Assembly: GCF_001456355.1 (NCBI RefSeq)
Contig: NZ_CP010271.1
Location: 4,154,001-4,218,000, forward strand
Origin: Mycobacteroides saopaulense
Lineage (GTDB): Bacteria > Actinomycetota > Actinomycetes > Mycobacteriales > Mycobacteriaceae
Reading direction: 5' to 3'
Length of the DNA: 64,000 nt
Below are positions 19,464 to 28,025 of this stretch, one piece after another. How positions within the stretch are numbered: position 1 is the stretch's first letter; each line of letters begins with the position of its first letter. Both the position numbers and the translations under genes were made by a program. A model generated the notes under the pieces. It searched no databases and was not told the DNA's origin. It saw only the letters and a list, made by a program, of their open reading frames with translations.

Positions 19464-19484
19464 CTTAAGCGCCGGGCACTCAAG
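19464..19484. promoter_or_regulatory. HAIR element (HspR-binding inverted repeat)
   Basis: CTTAAGC-N7-ACTCAAG against the HAIR consensus CTTGAGT-N7-ACTCAAG: the right half is perfect and the left differs at two positions. It lies 54 nt before the hsp20 start, exactly where HspR represses the homologous Rv0251c (acr2). Confidence 0.85.
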
Positions 19485-19537
19485 TTTGTATGGATGACGG
19501 CCGGCCAGAGAATCCGGCCCCGTATGAGGAGACAGCT

Positions 19538-19966
19538 ATGAGCAATCTGGTCTGGACACGCCGCAGCCCGTTCGCCGAGTTCGACGCCCTGGTACGCCAG
19601 TCCTTCGGCCCGGCCACCAGCTGGCCCACCCCCGGTTTCGTTCCCGCCGCCGAGGTCGTCAAGGACGGCGATGACGCCCTGGTACGTGTCGACCTCCCCG
19701 GTGTCGACGTCGACAAGGACGTCACGGTCGAGGTCGAGCGCGGCACGTTGGTGATATCCGGTGAGCGCCGTGACGAGCGCGCTGAGCAGACCGAAGGGCG
19801 CACCCTGCGCGAGGTCCGCTACGGCAAGTTCCGTCGCACCTTCACCCTGCCCACCCACGTGACGGGTGACGCGATCACGGCGAGCTACGACGCGGGCATC
19901 CTGACCGTCAAGGTCGCCGGTGCCCACGCCAACGCCGAGGCACAGAAAATCGAGATCACCAAGTAG
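19538..19966 (+). CDS. hsp: Small heat-shock protein Hsp20 (Acr2-like)
   Basis: A 142-residue alpha-crystallin chaperone. It has VRVDLPGVDVDKDVTVEVE and the C-terminal GILTVKV of the alpha-crystallin domain. It holds unfolding proteins during heat stress. GAGGAGA precedes the ATG at 19538; an in-frame ATG at 19490 has no such site. The upstream HAIR box indicates HspR repression, as for Rv0251c, whose position in the backbone it matches. A strong hairpin terminates it. Confidence 0.92.
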   Translation: MSNLVWTRRSPFAEFDALVRQSFGPATSWPTPGFVPAAEVVKDGDDALVRVDLPGVDVDKDVTVEVERGTLVISGERRDERAEQTEGRTLREVRYGKFRRTFTLPTHVTGDAITASYDAGILTVKVAGAHANAEAQKIEITK

Positions 19967-19975
19967 TCAGCCAGA

Positions 19976-20009
19976 CGAGAGGCCCGCGCTATCCGGCGCG
20001 GGCCTCTCG
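19976..20009. terminator. Bidirectional hairpin terminator between hsp and desaturase
   Basis: A perfect 14-bp stem (CGAGAGGCCCGCGC and its complement) around a 6-nt loop, 10 nt after the hsp stop. The left arm is downstream of the desaturase stop, while the right arm encodes the desaturase's last residues. Confidence 0.85.
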
Positions 20010-20957
20010 CTTCATGGCTTCGCGCGCCAGCATTCGGTCACGCTGCTCTTCGAACTTAACCACTTGGAGCTTAAGGTCTTCCACGTATGCGGCGAGTTGC
20101 TCGCGGCGCTGCTCGCCCTTGGCGCTGAAATCGTTGCGCTCGAAAATCCGCCACTTGCGCAGGTTCGGCGTCACCACCTCTTCGAGGTGCTGGCGCGGGT
20201 CATAGATGCCGTGCTTGGCCATCAGCACGCCATTACGGCGGAAGTTGGGCATGCCCTGGCCCGGCATCCGAAAGTTCTCGATCACCGCACCGATCGCCTC
20301 GATAGCCTGATCCGGCACCAGATCCAGTGCGGCACTGCACATATTGCGATAGAAGATCATGTGCAGGTTCTCGTCGGCCGCGACGCGCTGCAACATCCGG
20401 TCGGCAACAGGGTCGTCGCACACCTTGCCCGTATTGCGATGGCTGACGCGGGTCGCCAGTTCCTGCAGCGTGGTGTAAGCCACCGACAACAAGAAGTCGG
20501 TCTTGTGCACCGACTCTTCCTCGTCGGTCGCGTCGAACCCGGCGGTCATGTGCTCCATGCGGGCGCGCTCCAACGCCACAGGGTCCACGCCACGCGTCAC
20601 GACGAGATAGTCGCGGATGACGATGCCGTGCCGGTTTTCCTCGGCGGTCCAACGACCCACCCAAGTACCCCAAGCACCGTCTAGACCGAAGAACTTGGCG
20701 GCCTGCCGGTGATACGAGGGCAGATTGTCCTCGGTGAGCAAATTGGTGATCATCGCCGCCTTGGCGACCTCGCTCAGCTGTGACTGCTCGGGATCCCAAT
20801 CCTCGCCGCCCATCGCCGCGAAGTTCCTACCCCGATCCCAGGGAACGTAGTCGTGTGGATGCCACTCCGTGGTCACGGACAAATGCCGGTTGACGTTGGC
20901 CTCAGCAATCGGCTCTAGCTCGCTGAGCATCTCGAGGTCAGTCAGCTCTCTCGGCAT
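19989..20957 (-). CDS. Acyl-[ACP] desaturase (DesA1-like)
   Basis: A 322-residue soluble diiron desaturase with the two EExxH-type motifs, EENRH (in TAEENRHGI) and DENLH (in AADENLHMIFY). It closely follows the DesA1 (Rv0824c) pattern (TEDNLPSYHR, RISHRNTGK-like VSHRNTGK, DPRQHLEEVV). It introduces a double bond into acyl-ACP and may feed mycolic acid synthesis. Its C-terminal codons form one arm of the terminator at 19976-20009. It may be a paralogue rather than the essential DesA1. Divergent from nothing nearby; a TetR gene lies upstream on the same strand. Confidence 0.88.
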   Translation of the reverse strand: MPRELTDLEMLSELEPIAEANVNRHLSVTTEWHPHDYVPWDRGRNFAAMGGEDWDPEQSQLSEVAKAAMITNLLTEDNLPSYHRQAAKFFGLDGAWGTWVGRWTAEENRHGIVIRDYLVVTRGVDPVALERARMEHMTAGFDATDEEESVHKTDFLLSVAYTTLQELATRVSHRNTGKVCDDPVADRMLQRVAADENLHMIFYRNMCSAALDLVPDQAIEAIGAVIENFRMPGQGMPNFRRNGVLMAKHGIYDPRQHLEEVVTPNLRKWRIFERNDFSAKGEQRREQLAAYVEDLKLQVVKFEEQRDRMLAREAMKREARAG

Positions 20958-21213
20958 TTCACCTTGTCTTTCACATTGACACCCCGAGCCCAGAGACAGG
21001 TTAACTTACCTGAGCAATCCTTTTCGCTGACTCACCTGCGGCAAGTGGTTACAGGCAACTTTCACCCCGGCCGCACGACCGGACGGGCCATCACGCCCGC
21101 TTCGGCCCCCGCAACTGGGCAACGGCACGTGACAGACCCGATATTCGAACCGGCTTCGCAGCACCCTAACCCGGTGAGAGCAACATCACTAACTCGGCCG
21201 TGTCGCATCGCCC
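20958..21213. other. Intergenic region with weak palindrome
   Basis: A 256-nt gap between the TetR gene and the desaturase. No coding sequence is seen. CAGGT-N6-ACCTG (20997-21012) is the only clear symmetry, about 40 nt before the desaturase start, and may be part of its promoter control. Confidence 0.4.
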
Positions 21214-21891
21214 TCACACCGGGGAATTGCGGCCCGAGTCCAACATCGGAGCCAGGTAGTCGCGCGCGAATCCTCGCGCCTGTTCCGGAGTCTCCAGCCC
21301 TATCACCGTCTGCCGGGTGAGGATCAACGACAGCGCAATCCGTATGTGCAGCTCGGCAACCACCCGCAAATGGGTGACGTCTTCTGCCGAAACCGCTGCA
21401 TCACCATAGATTTCAGCCTTCCAAAGAGCCGCACAGAACTCACGGAACGTCTCGACCAGTGGCCCGGCCTCCACCGTGAGCGCGGGCAGGATCGACTCCG
21501 GTTCGGTTTCCAGCAGCCTGCGCAAGAGCGGGTGATCGAGAATAAATTCAACTGTGTAGGAAGAACTTTCGGCCATACGGTCGGCCAGCGTCATCGAGCG
21601 GCCTTCCACACGGGAGGCCACGCCGGCCATGTACTTCCGCAGCTCCGCGTACACAACCGCTTCGGTGAGCGCCTTCTTGTTCGGAAATCTCCGGTACACC
21701 GTCGCGCGACTGAGTCCCGCGCGTTTGGCGACGTCATCGACGGTGGATCGGCGCCAGCCCGCCACCGCAATCTGTTCGGACGCCGCCGCCAGTACCCGTT
21801 CGGTGAGTTCGTCGACGTCACCGGGCAGTTGCAGCGACGCGAGATCGGCCGATGCCAGCGTGTCGAGCAGTGTGTCCTTGGTCACTTGCAT
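21214..21891 (-). CDS. TetR-family regulator
   Basis: A 225-residue TetR protein. The N-terminal extension of about 30 residues precedes the HTH (DDVAKRAGLSRATVYRRFPNK, about residues 52-72). It is divergent from the DUF4383 gene, with a 93-nt AT-rich gap between starts (ATATAAATATTG around 21943). It may regulate that gene, itself, or the desaturase downstream. Confidence 0.85.
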   Translation of the reverse strand: MQVTKDTLLDTLASADLASLQLPGDVDELTERVLAAASEQIAVAGWRRSTVDDVAKRAGLSRATVYRRFPNKKALTEAVVYAELRKYMAGVASRVEGRSMTLADRMAESSSYTVEFILDHPLLRRLLETEPESILPALTVEAGPLVETFREFCAALWKAEIYGDAAVSAEDVTHLRVVAELHIRIALSLILTRQTVIGLETPEQARGFARDYLAPMLDSGRNSPV

Positions 21892-21984
21892 TCCACGCTC
21901 CTTGTCACTCGTCAGGGTGCCGACGATACTTCAGAAACAAAGATATAAATATTGTCTCATAGTCTCAGCATACAAGGAGGGCTC

Positions 21985-22458
21985 GTGGTCAGAGCGGCTT
22001 TTTCTCGCTACATTCAGGAAGTCTGTGCAACCCGGGTGCAGTTCCTCACCTTCCTCATGGGGGTCTGGTTCACCCCGCAAGGGCCCATCGGGCTGATGAT
22101 CAACCACGACTTCCCGATGCACTCCACCCATGAGATGTACCGGGCGTCGTTCTACGCATTCGGCGTCATCCCGGTTGGCGTCAATGGCTGGCACGCCCTG
22201 TTCCACCTGGCCACCGGTGTTGCTCTGCTCATCGGCGCCCGCACCCGCATCGGAGCCATCCGCTACGCGGCCGTGGTGGCGCTGCTCTACTGGGCGATGG
22301 TGGCCGTGTGCATCCTGGGCGGCATGGCCGTGTGCAGTGTGATGGCCGTCGACACGGTCGGCAACTGGGTCCACAGTTCCGAAGGGCTGATCCTCGCCAT
22401 GATCGCTGCCTACGGCCTGGTCAGCAGCGACGAGCACGCGGCGGTTCCGGCCACCTAG
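21985..22458 (+). CDS. DUF4383 membrane protein
   Basis: A 157-residue protein with about four hydrophobic segments; the NGWHALFHLATGVALL segment is typical of DUF4383. AAGGAGGG sits 4 nt before the GTG at 21985 and fixes the start. Function unknown. It is divergent from a TetR gene. Confidence 0.75.
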   Translation: MVRAAFSRYIQEVCATRVQFLTFLMGVWFTPQGPIGLMINHDFPMHSTHEMYRASFYAFGVIPVGVNGWHALFHLATGVALLIGARTRIGAIRYAAVVALLYWAMVAVCILGGMAVCSVMAVDTVGNWVHSSEGLILAMIAAYGLVSSDEHAAVPAT

Positions 22459-22509
22459 GAGGATCGCCGCCGCTGGGCGGGGCGATCGAACGATCGGTAC
22501 GTTGAACAA

Positions 22510-23259
22510 GTGCGAAATGCGATGTCTCGCGCGGCCGTTGCCGCCATATTCCTGTTCTTATCCGGCAGCTTCGGGGTGTCCGCGGCGCAGACCGCGGATG
22601 CGGCGGCCTGCGCCGACATCGACCTGTCCTTCGCGCGCGGCACCAACGAGCCGGCGGGCCTCGGGGATGTCGGCAAGTCCTTCACCGATGCGGTGAAAAA
22701 GCAGCTACAGGGTGCCAAGGGAATGAGCATCGATACATACGGAGTGGACTACCCCGCCAGCGTCGACTTCATCCAGGCCGGCAAGGGCTCGGACGACCTG
22801 AGCAAGCACATTCAGAAGGCTGCCGCCGACTGTCCGAAGAAGAAGTTCGTCGTGGGCGGGTACGCACAGGGCGCGGCGGTGGTGGATGTGCTGCTGGGCA
22901 ACACCCCTCCGGGGACCTACACCTTCACCAATCCGCTACCCGCCGGGCTGGAGGACCGCATCGTGTCGATCGTGCTGTTCGGGGATCCCAAGAACATCCG
23001 CCCGCCCGGTGTAGAGGTGAACCTCGCTATCCGGGAAGACTTACTGCACAAGGTCGTTGACGTGTGCAACCCCGGCGATTTCTTCTGCGATCCACAGGGC
23101 GGAGACATCGTCTCGCACACTACCTACGCCAAGGACAAGCTGACCGACAGCGCCGCGGACACCGTGGTGCAGCGGTTGGTCGCCCTGCTGGGCAACCCGT
23201 GCCACCAGAGCGCCAACGGCGCCGCGGCCGCCACCACGACCTGCCCGCCCAGCGCGTAG
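22510..23259 (+). CDS. Cutinase-family secreted protein lacking the catalytic serine
   Basis: A 249-residue cutinase-fold protein. An N-terminal signal peptide (about residues 1-32) should export it. The usual GYSQG nucleophile elbow reads GYAQG, with Ala119 (codon GCA) replacing the serine. The other triad members appear intact: Asp190 in CNPGDFFC and His203 in SHTTY. Disulfide cysteines are present. It would therefore be inactive as an esterase by the standard mechanism, perhaps retaining lipid binding. A TACGTT -10 at 22498 predicts transcription starting at the GTG, so it may be leaderless; the ATG at 22522 is an alternative. Confidence 0.85.
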   Translation: MRNAMSRAAVAAIFLFLSGSFGVSAAQTADAAACADIDLSFARGTNEPAGLGDVGKSFTDAVKKQLQGAKGMSIDTYGVDYPASVDFIQAGKGSDDLSKHIQKAAADCPKKKFVVGGYAQGAAVVDVLLGNTPPGTYTFTNPLPAGLEDRIVSIVLFGDPKNIRPPGVEVNLAIREDLLHKVVDVCNPGDFFCDPQGGDIVSHTTYAKDKLTDSAADTVVQRLVALLGNPCHQSANGAAAATTTCPPSA

Positions 23260-23350
23260 CCCAAGACGGGTATCCATTTCGCCGGTTCCAGCGCGCACGG
23301 ACGCCTCCGCGCAGAACAATCGAGACACTCAACCGCGGCTTTGCCTGCGA

Positions 23351-23403
23351 TGTAGTCGCATGTGTACAGTCGTGGATGGCCATGGCGTAGACAGTCGACT
23401 ACA
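23351..23403. promoter_or_regulatory. Paired half-sites upstream of the P450 gene
   Basis: TGTAGTCG (23351-23358) and its perfect reverse complement CGACTACA (23396-23403) flank the region just before the P450 start, with ACAGTCG repeated directly between them. They could be operator sites. The evidence is symmetry and position only. Confidence 0.35.
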
Positions 23404-23430
23404 CCGGCGGGAGCGGAGGGTGCAGCAGAC

Positions 23431-26400
23431 ATGAGCGGCGATATTCGTGTGGTGGAGCCGGGCGAATACACGTCACCCGCACACCCTCCAGAGCTCAAAG
23501 ACATTCCCTGCGCCGACGGACGACGGCTGCCACCGGGTCCGGTACCCGGCCGCCCCTATGCCTTGCCTGCAGATCTTCTCGTCGAAGAGTTCGGTCCGCT
23601 GTTCTACGCGGATTTCGGGATTTCACGCCGGCTGTACGCCTGCTCGCTGGAACTGGTCGAGGAGCTGTGCGACGAAAGCCGGTTCATGAAGGGCATCACC
23701 GACCGGCTTGACCGATTCCGGCCACTGGCGGGCGACGGGTTGTTCACCGCCTACCCGGGCGAGGCCAACTGGCAGAAGGCCCACGATGTTCTGCTGCCCG
23801 GCTTCAGCTTCAGCGGTCTGCGCAACTACCACCCCGCGATGCTCGATATCAACCGTCAGCTCATTGCCCGCTGGGACGAGAGCGCAGGCAGGCACCTCGT
23901 GGACGTGGCCGAGGATCTGGGCAAGCTCGCCATGGACACGGTCGGGCTGGCCGGGTTCGGGGCGAGGTTCGACTCCTACCAGCAGGAGGGTCTTGCGGCC
24001 ATTCCGGCGAGCTTCGCCATTGCGCTGCACCAGATGCTGGCTCCGGAAGGCGAGAACAGCGACCTGTTCGCGGCCGAACAGCAGAAGCTACACACCTTCA
24101 TCGACGAGCTCATCGCACGGCACGAGGACGGTGCGGATGAGCATGAGAACCTGCTCGGGCTCATGCTCGCACCCGGCACCCCCCAGACCCCGGCGCTGGA
24201 GCTGAGCAGTGTTCATTTTCAGGTGCTGACGTTCTTGATCGCCGGCCAGGACACCACTTCCACGGTGATGCCAACAGCGCTCTACAGCCTGGTCAAAAAC
24301 CCTGCCGTGCTGCACCGGGCACAGGCCGAGGTTGACGCGCTCTTCGGGCCGGAAGACGAACACACCCCCACGTTCGACGAGATCGGCAAGCTCCGCTATA
24401 TCCGTCAGATCGTGGACGAGACGCTGAGGCTTTCGCCCCCGGTCCGCGAATTCGACCGAATGGCAACAGAAGACACCCTGCTCGCCGGGCGCTACCCGGT
24501 GCGGAAAGGCGAGGTCGTCACCGTCCTCACCACCGCGCTGCACCGGCAGCCCCAATGGGGCGACAACGTGGAGACTTTCGATCCAGACCGGTTCTCGCCG
24601 GAAAGATCGGCAGGGCGGCCGGTGAACCTGTTCAAGCCCTTCGGCACCGGCGCCCGGTCTTGCATCGGGCGGCAGTTCGCGCTGCACGAGGCGACGATGG
24701 CCATCGCGGCACTGGTACACAGATACCGCTTCATCGACTCCGAGCACTACCAGTTGCGAACCCAAAGTGATCTCATCCGGAAACCGGTGGGCTTTCGGAT
24801 GAGCTTGGCACGACGCACTTCCCAAGACCGCCAGCATGAATCGGCCGCCACAGCCGCCGTTATGCCGCAGGAGTCCCCGCTATCGGTGCTCACCGCCGCG
24901 CCGGGATCGGCGCTGACCGTCTTCCACGGCTCAAACCTGGGCACCTGTCGAGCACTGGCGCACCAACTGGCCGAAGAAGCTTCCGATCTCGGCTACCGGA
25001 CTACCGTCGCCCCGCTGAACGAAGCGACACAAGCCCTGCCCGGCGAGGGCACCATGGTTGTCGTGGCCGCCTCCTACAACGGTCAACCCACTGACGATGC
25101 CCGGCAGTTTCTCACCTGGCTCGATAGCGCAGACGCTCGTGTGGACGGCGGGCTGCGCTATGCAGTGCTCGGCGTCGGGGATCGGAACTGGGCCGAGACG
25201 TACCAGGCGGTGCCTCGAAGAATCGATGAACGACTCGCCGCGATCGGCGGCACGCCGATTGTTTCCCGTTGCGAGGCCGATACTTCCGGTGATTTCGCGG
25301 GTAGCGTCGAGTCTTTCTCGCAGGCACTCTGGACCTCGTTGGGCACGGTTGCCGGTGCGGATACACCCACCGGCACCCTCGAGGGGCCCCTGTACGAACT
25401 CCGCGCCATCGACGGGCCCGTGACAGCGGCAATCGATGCTCGGTTCGAAGTGATACCCATGACGGTTCTGGAGAACCGGGAATTGGTTGGCGCCAATAAC
25501 CCACTGGGACAGGCCAAGCGGCTGGTACGTGTGGCATTGCCCGTCGACGTCGAGTACCACACCGGGGACCACCTCACCGTCCTCGCAGATAACCTGCCCG
25601 AAGTCGTGGACAAAGCTGGCGAGTTACTCGGCCTCATCCTGGACCGGCGCATCTCCATCAACACCCGGCGTAACAGCCGACGAGCCATTGCACTGGACCG
25701 CGAGGTAAGTGTGCGCGAGCTACTCACCCACTTCCTCGAACTGCGCAAGCCGGCCACCAGAACGCAGCTGCTCCGCCTGGCCGCGGCGAATCCCTGCCCA
25801 CCGGAGCGATCCGCGATGGAGGCGCTCGCCGAGCATCCGGAGACGCGATCGCTCGGTATCGCGGGGTGTCTCATGGAGTTTCCCGCCACCACGCTGTCTC
25901 GCGCCGAGCTTCTTGAACTGTTCGAACCGATGACACCACGGCACTACTCGATAGCGTCCTCTGCCCGGCAAAGCCCGGGGATCGTCGAGCTCGTGGTCAG
26001 CGTGCTCGATGCCCCCGCCCGCTCCGGCTTCGGAGATTTTCAAGGAGTGGCATCCAACTATCTCGCCAATATCAAGCCAGGACAACAGATTCGAGCACGG
26101 GTCGACCAGGCCCGGCAGGCATTTCGGGCCGGGGCCGCCCCCGCCCGGAATGTCATCTTGGTCAGTGCCGGTACCGGAGTCGCACCGTTCCGGGGATTTG
26201 TCGGTGACCGGCTGGCCGCACAGCGCGCCGGCGAGCCGTTCGCTCCGGCGCTCTGCTTCTTCGGCGTCCGGCATCCGGAAGTCGACTACCTGTTCCGAGA
26301 CGAGTTCGCAGCCGCGGAACAGTCGGGCGTGGTCCACATGCGCCCGGCGTTCTCCCGCGCATCCGAGAACGGCATCAAGTACGTACAAGACCGGATTGCC

Positions 26401-26616
26401 GCCGACGCGGACGACATCTGGGATCTGCTCGGCGATCCTGCCAAGCAGACGCACGTGTACGTCTGTGGCGATGGCGGCAAGATGGCCCCTGCCGTCCGAG
26501 AAGCATTCTTGGATATCTACCGGAGGCACACCGGCGCCACCGAGCCTCAGGCGCGAAACTGGCTTACCGGCCTGGTCGAGGCCGATCGCTATGTGGAGGA
26601 TGTCTGGACCGAGTGA
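23431..26616 (+). CDS. Self-sufficient cytochrome P450-reductase fusion (CYP102/BM3-like)
   Basis: A 1061-residue fusion. The P450 domain (about 1-475) has AGQDTTS in the I helix (271-277), ETLR (330-333) and the haem loop FGTGARSCIG with Cys411. A flavodoxin-like FMN domain starts near residue 495 (FHGSNLGT), then an FAD/NADPH reductase domain with RHYS (837-840) and GTGVAP (914-919). The architecture and spacing match BM3, which hydroxylates fatty acids with NADPH. GGAGCGGAGGG precedes the ATG at 23431. The FMN-domain tyrosine/tryptophan environment resembles BM3 (ASYNGQP, GVGDRNWAETYQ). The substrate is unproven. Confidence 0.93.
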   Translation: MSGDIRVVEPGEYTSPAHPPELKDIPCADGRRLPPGPVPGRPYALPADLLVEEFGPLFYADFGISRRLYACSLELVEELCDESRFMKGITDRLDRFRPLAGDGLFTAYPGEANWQKAHDVLLPGFSFSGLRNYHPAMLDINRQLIARWDESAGRHLVDVAEDLGKLAMDTVGLAGFGARFDSYQQEGLAAIPASFAIALHQMLAPEGENSDLFAAEQQKLHTFIDELIARHEDGADEHENLLGLMLAPGTPQTPALELSSVHFQVLTFLIAGQDTTSTVMPTALYSLVKNPAVLHRAQAEVDALFGPEDEHTPTFDEIGKLRYIRQIVDETLRLSPPVREFDRMATEDTLLAGRYPVRKGEVVTVLTTALHRQPQWGDNVETFDPDRFSPERSAGRPVNLFKPFGTGARSCIGRQFALHEATMAIAALVHRYRFIDSEHYQLRTQSDLIRKPVGFRMSLARRTSQDRQHESAATAAVMPQESPLSVLTAAPGSALTVFHGSNLGTCRALAHQLAEEASDLGYRTTVAPLNEATQALPGEGTMVVVAASYNGQPTDDARQFLTWLDSADARVDGGLRYAVLGVGDRNWAETYQAVPRRIDERLAAIGGTPIVSRCEADTSGDFAGSVESFSQALWTSLGTVAGADTPTGTLEGPLYELRAIDGPVTAAIDARFEVIPMTVLENRELVGANNPLGQAKRLVRVALPVDVEYHTGDHLTVLADNLPEVVDKAGELLGLILDRRISINTRRNSRRAIALDREVSVRELLTHFLELRKPATRTQLLRLAAANPCPPERSAMEALAEHPETRSLGIAGCLMEFPATTLSRAELLELFEPMTPRHYSIASSARQSPGIVELVVSVLDAPARSGFGDFQGVASNYLANIKPGQQIRARVDQARQAFRAGAAPARNVILVSAGTGVAPFRGFVGDRLAAQRAGEPFAPALCFFGVRHPEVDYLFRDEFAAAEQSGVVHMRPAFSRASENGIKYVQDRIAADADDIWDLLGDPAKQTHVYVCGDGGKMAPAVREAFLDIYRRHTGATEPQARNWLTGLVEADRYVEDVWTE

Positions 26617-26691
26617 GACCCATGGCAGCCCGGTCTCGGCGGCACGTAGTGTTTGTTGAAGGTCCCTGACTCTTCAAGCGGGAGTACACCG

Positions 26692-27420
26692 ATGCGCAGA
26701 CGCACCTTTCTCCGATCCGGCTCCGTGGCATTGCCCGCTGTGGCTCTGGGCTTGTCCACAACCGGAACCGCCCACGCCGATGTTCGCCCTACCGGGTCAA
26801 TTGCGTACCCGTTCAGTGCCATTGACGTACCTGCGAAAAGCGCGCCGTGGACCCTGGAAACGGACCGCGCTGCGCTGCTGGTTCACGATATGCAGCACTA
26901 CTTCGTGAAGGCATATGCGCCACATACCGATCCCATCGGCACCGTGCTGAAGAACATCAGGAGCCTGCTCGACGTCGCGCATGCACGCGGCATGCCGGTG
27001 CTCTACTCAGCGCAGCCCGGAGGTATGACACCGGAGCAGCGCGGACTCTTCGGCCAGCTGTACGGGCCGGGCATGCCAGATGACGACGCCGAGCGCGCGA
27101 TTGTCGATCCCATAGCGCCGATGGCCACGGATACCGTTCTGACGAAATGGAAGTACAGCGAGTTCTTCCGCTCTGAACTTCTGGAGATTCTGCGTAACGC
27201 CAACCGCGATCAGCTGATCATCGTCGGCGTCTACGCCTTCTCCGGAATCACCGTGACATCCGCCGATGCGGTCCAGAACGACATTCAGGCGTTCATCGTC
27301 TCCGATGCTGTCGCGGACTACACCGCTGCGGGGCACAACCAGGCGCTAGCCTGGTGCGCGGAGCGGACGGCCAAGATACTGACCACGAAGTCGGCGCTCG
27401 CCGCGCTCGGCAGCTCGTAG
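26692..27420 (+). CDS. Tat-exported isochorismatase-family hydrolase
   Basis: A 242-residue protein with a textbook twin-arginine signal (RRRTFLRSG) and an AHA signal-peptidase site near residue 29. The mature part is close to EntB-type isochorismatases: LLVHDMQHYF with Asp66, YSAQPGG, GPGMP, DTVLTKWKYSEFFRS with Lys152, and GVYAFSG. The EntB His-Ile-Gly-Cys that follows GVYA is replaced by Phe-Ser-Gly-Ile. GGGAG supports the ATG at 26692. Isochorismatases are normally cytoplasmic, so export is odd. It follows the P450 by 75 nt. Confidence 0.85.
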   Translation: MRRRTFLRSGSVALPAVALGLSTTGTAHADVRPTGSIAYPFSAIDVPAKSAPWTLETDRAALLVHDMQHYFVKAYAPHTDPIGTVLKNIRSLLDVAHARGMPVLYSAQPGGMTPEQRGLFGQLYGPGMPDDDAERAIVDPIAPMATDTVLTKWKYSEFFRSELLEILRNANRDQLIIVGVYAFSGITVTSADAVQNDIQAFIVSDAVADYTAAGHNQALAWCAERTAKILTTKSALAALGSS

Positions 27421-27430
27421 TCACCCGCCG

Positions 27431-27479
27431 ACATCACGAAGGCCGCCTGCATATCTCACGCAGGCGGCCTTCGTGATGT
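27431..27479. terminator. Perfect 20-bp stem terminator between convergent genes
   Basis: Two exactly complementary 20-nt arms (27431-27450 and 27460-27479) around a 9-nt loop, lying between the isochorismatase-like gene and convergent ahpD. It should end transcription from both sides. Confidence 0.9.
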
Positions 27480-27482
27480 TGC

Positions 27483-28010
27483 CTAGACCAGTGCGGGCAC
27501 CGTGGCCAGTGCCTGGGCGACACCGGAGACGATCGCGGCGATCTTGAGTGCCTCGAGCACCTGCTCGCGTGTCAGTCCGGCTTCACGCAGCACCTTCTCG
27601 TGCGAGCCGACACAGAAGTGACAGCCGTTGATCGTCGAAACCGCGAAGGACCAGAGCTCGAACTCGGCCTTGTCGACACCGGGGTTGCCGATGATGTTCA
27701 TCCGCAGACCCGGGCGCAGGTCGTCGTAGGCTCCGTCTAGGAAGCCGCGACCCCGGTAGAACACGTTGGTCATCGCCATGATGGACGCCGCGCCCAGCGC
27801 AGCATCGAGGGCCTCCGGAGCCAGGATGCCCGCGGCCTCCTCGCGGATCTCCTTGAACACCTGCTCGTTCCGAGTGGCGGCCGCCGTGGCGACCAAGGTG
27901 CCCCAGAGCTGACTCTGCGAGAGCACGGTGCCGCGGGCGACCGTGCCGAGGTTGAGCTTGAGGTCCTTGGCGTACTCGGGCAGCGCTTCCTTCAGGTTTT
28001 CAATAGACAC
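27483..28010 (-). CDS. ahpD: Alkyl hydroperoxide reductase AhpD
   Basis: A 175-residue AhpD. The thiol pair Cys130-x-x-Cys133 ([10 protein letters not shown]) with Glu118 and His137 matches the mycobacterial enzyme residue for residue. It reduces AhpC using lipoyl-based reductants. It lies 15 nt downstream of ahpC on the same strand, an operon likely controlled by the divergent OxyR. Confidence 0.95.
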   Translation of the reverse strand: MSIENLKEALPEYAKDLKLNLGTVARGTVLSQSQLWGTLVATAAATRNEQVFKEIREEAAGILAPEALDAALGAASIMAMTNVFYRGRGFLDGAYDDLRPGLRMNIIGNPGVDKAEFELWSFAVSTINGCHFCVGSHEKVLREAGLTREQVLEALKIAAIVSGVAQALATVPALV

Positions 28011-28025
28011 AGTTACCCAATCCTC

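Noticed and set aside
20997..21012. CAGGT-TAACTT-ACCTG as an IdeR/DtxR iron box upstream of the desaturase
   Set aside because: It resembles the iron-box core but spacing is one base short and the outer bases do not match; only about half of the 19 consensus positions agree.
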